From Vallitalea maricola (GTDB lineage Bacteria; Bacillota; Clostridia; Lachnospirales; Vallitaleaceae): DNA of 64,000 bases. This document shows, piece after piece, positions 63,419-64,000 of the stretch. Position 1 is the first letter of the stretch; every line of letters starts with the position of its first letter. Position numbers and translations under genes: made by a program. The stretch is from contig NZ_BTPU01000036.1 of the NCBI RefSeq assembly GCF_036985595.1, positions 39,221-103,220 of the forward strand. Reading direction: 5' to 3'. The notes under the pieces were generated by a model. That model was not told the DNA's origin. It searched no databases and worked only from the letters and a program-made list of their open reading frames with translations.

Positions 63419-63988
63419 ATGAACAAACAACAATTGGCATCAAAAATATGGGAATCTGCTAATCAAATGCGTTCCAAAATAGAAGCGAATGAATATAAGG
63501 ATTATATCTTAGGATTTATTTTTTATAAATATCTATCGGATAAAGAAATACAATATGCAAAAAATAATGATTTTTCTGATGAAAATATAAAAAAACTTTC
63601 AGAAGATGATAGTGAAACGATGGACTACATTAAAGACGAGCTAGGTTACTTTATAGCTTATGACGATTTGTTTTCTACATGGATTAATATGGGCAGAGAC
63701 TTTGATGTTTCTAATGTTAGAGATGCATTATCTGCCTTTAGTCGACTAATTAGTTCTGCACATAAAAATGTCTACGAAGGTATTTTTGATACATTGCAGA
63801 CTGGTTTAAGCAAATTGGGAGATAGTGCTTCTTCACAGACAAAGGCTATTAGTGGATTGATTCATTTGATTAAAGATATACCTATGGATGGCAAACAGGA
63901 TTATGACGTAATTGGTTTTATTTATGAATATCTAATAGGCATGTTTGCTGCAAATGCAGGAAAAAAAGCAGGAGAGTTCTATATATAG
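63419..63988 (+). pseudogene. hsdM: type I restriction-modification methyltransferase HsdM, N-terminal part, frame broken
   Basis: The first 189 residues match the N-terminal helical domain and start of the catalytic domain of HsdM: ASKIWESANQMRSKIEANEY, FIFYKYLSDKEI, and DVIGFIYEYLIGMFAANAGK. The frame then stops at GEFYI where family members read GEFYTP and continue for about 300 residues with the SAM-binding and NPPF motifs. The next bases would resume as ILS in the same frame after two stop codons. A small deletion seems likely, but only 12 bases remain in the window. hsdS and hsdR would be expected downstream. Confidence 0.75.
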
Positions 63989-64000
63989 TAAATTCTTAGT

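Overview
The window is AT-rich throughout, with Gram-positive style ribosome binding sites, NfeD/SPFH, KtrAB, FprA-type flavoprotein, CdaA-YbbR-GlmM and YtrA-type ABC modules. No rRNA, tRNA or CRISPR is present to fix taxonomy. The gene set (PfkA with a GTIDLD motif, a DUF6145-like protein, DUF3793 next to flavodoxin, a putative DUF4015 protein upstream of cdaA) suggests an anaerobic clostridium of the Lachnospirales/Vallitalea type. That placement is inference.

Layout. 1-6.7 kb: the end of a chemoreceptor gene, then dnaE and pfkA. 6.9-11.3 kb: a LacI-family regulator followed by two Gfo/Idh/MocA oxidoreductases and a TIM-barrel isomerase/epimerase, probably one sugar or cyclitol operon with two matching operators. 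11.4-13.3 kb: a leftward YtrA-GntR/ABC/permease operon with its own operator. 13.4-20.8 kb: a CBS-ACT protein, a flavodiiron protein, K+ uptake (KtrB/KtrA), an rRNA methyltransferase, a Fur-box-controlled DUF3793-flavodoxin pair and a TPR membrane protein. 21.3-30.6 kb: NfeD/SPFH, then an envelope lipid cluster (LTA synthase-like, two UgtP-like glycosyltransferases, polysaccharide deacetylase, YkoP-like protein, LPG-synthase-type membrane protein, patatin). 30.6-41.6 kb: a PAS-GGDEF-HD-GYP protein, polyphosphate kinase, an ABC exporter, a MATE/TetR pair with two operators, a lipoprotein, and a small ribbon-helix-helix gene with repeat operators. 41.8-51.4 kb: housekeeping genes (argF, birA, a pantothenate ECF component with coaX, dusB, greA, lysS). 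51.8-60.5 kb: a surface glycosidase-like protein, two membrane proteins, then cdaA-cdaR-glmM-glmS.

The most striking feature starts 25 bp after the glmS stop codon, the place where Tn7 inserts in other bacteria. A 316-bp noncoding element (60511-60826) begins TGTAG and ends CTACA. It has 25-bp terminal inverted repeats matching at 23 of 25 positions, three abutting 20-bp repeats at the glmS-proximal end and two spaced inverted copies at the far end. A perfect 5-bp duplication, AAATT, flanks it. The repeats resemble TnsB binding sites of Tn7. I read it as a miniature, transposase-less Tn7-like element at attTn7. Beyond it lies an island-like stretch: a secreted protein, a small membrane protein, decayed fragments including a polymorphic-toxin-like piece, and a type I methyltransferase gene whose frame ends at the conserved EFYTP motif.

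Several local regulatory circuits can be read from sequence alone: LacI (two TGTAA-N4-TTACA sites), YtrA (24-bp inverted repeat over the -10), Fur (16/19 match), TetR (two ATGAAC-N2-GTTCAT sites), RHH (two TTGTCATGGC direct repeats) and ArgR (an ARG-box-like site). Several long hairpins between genes remain unexplained.
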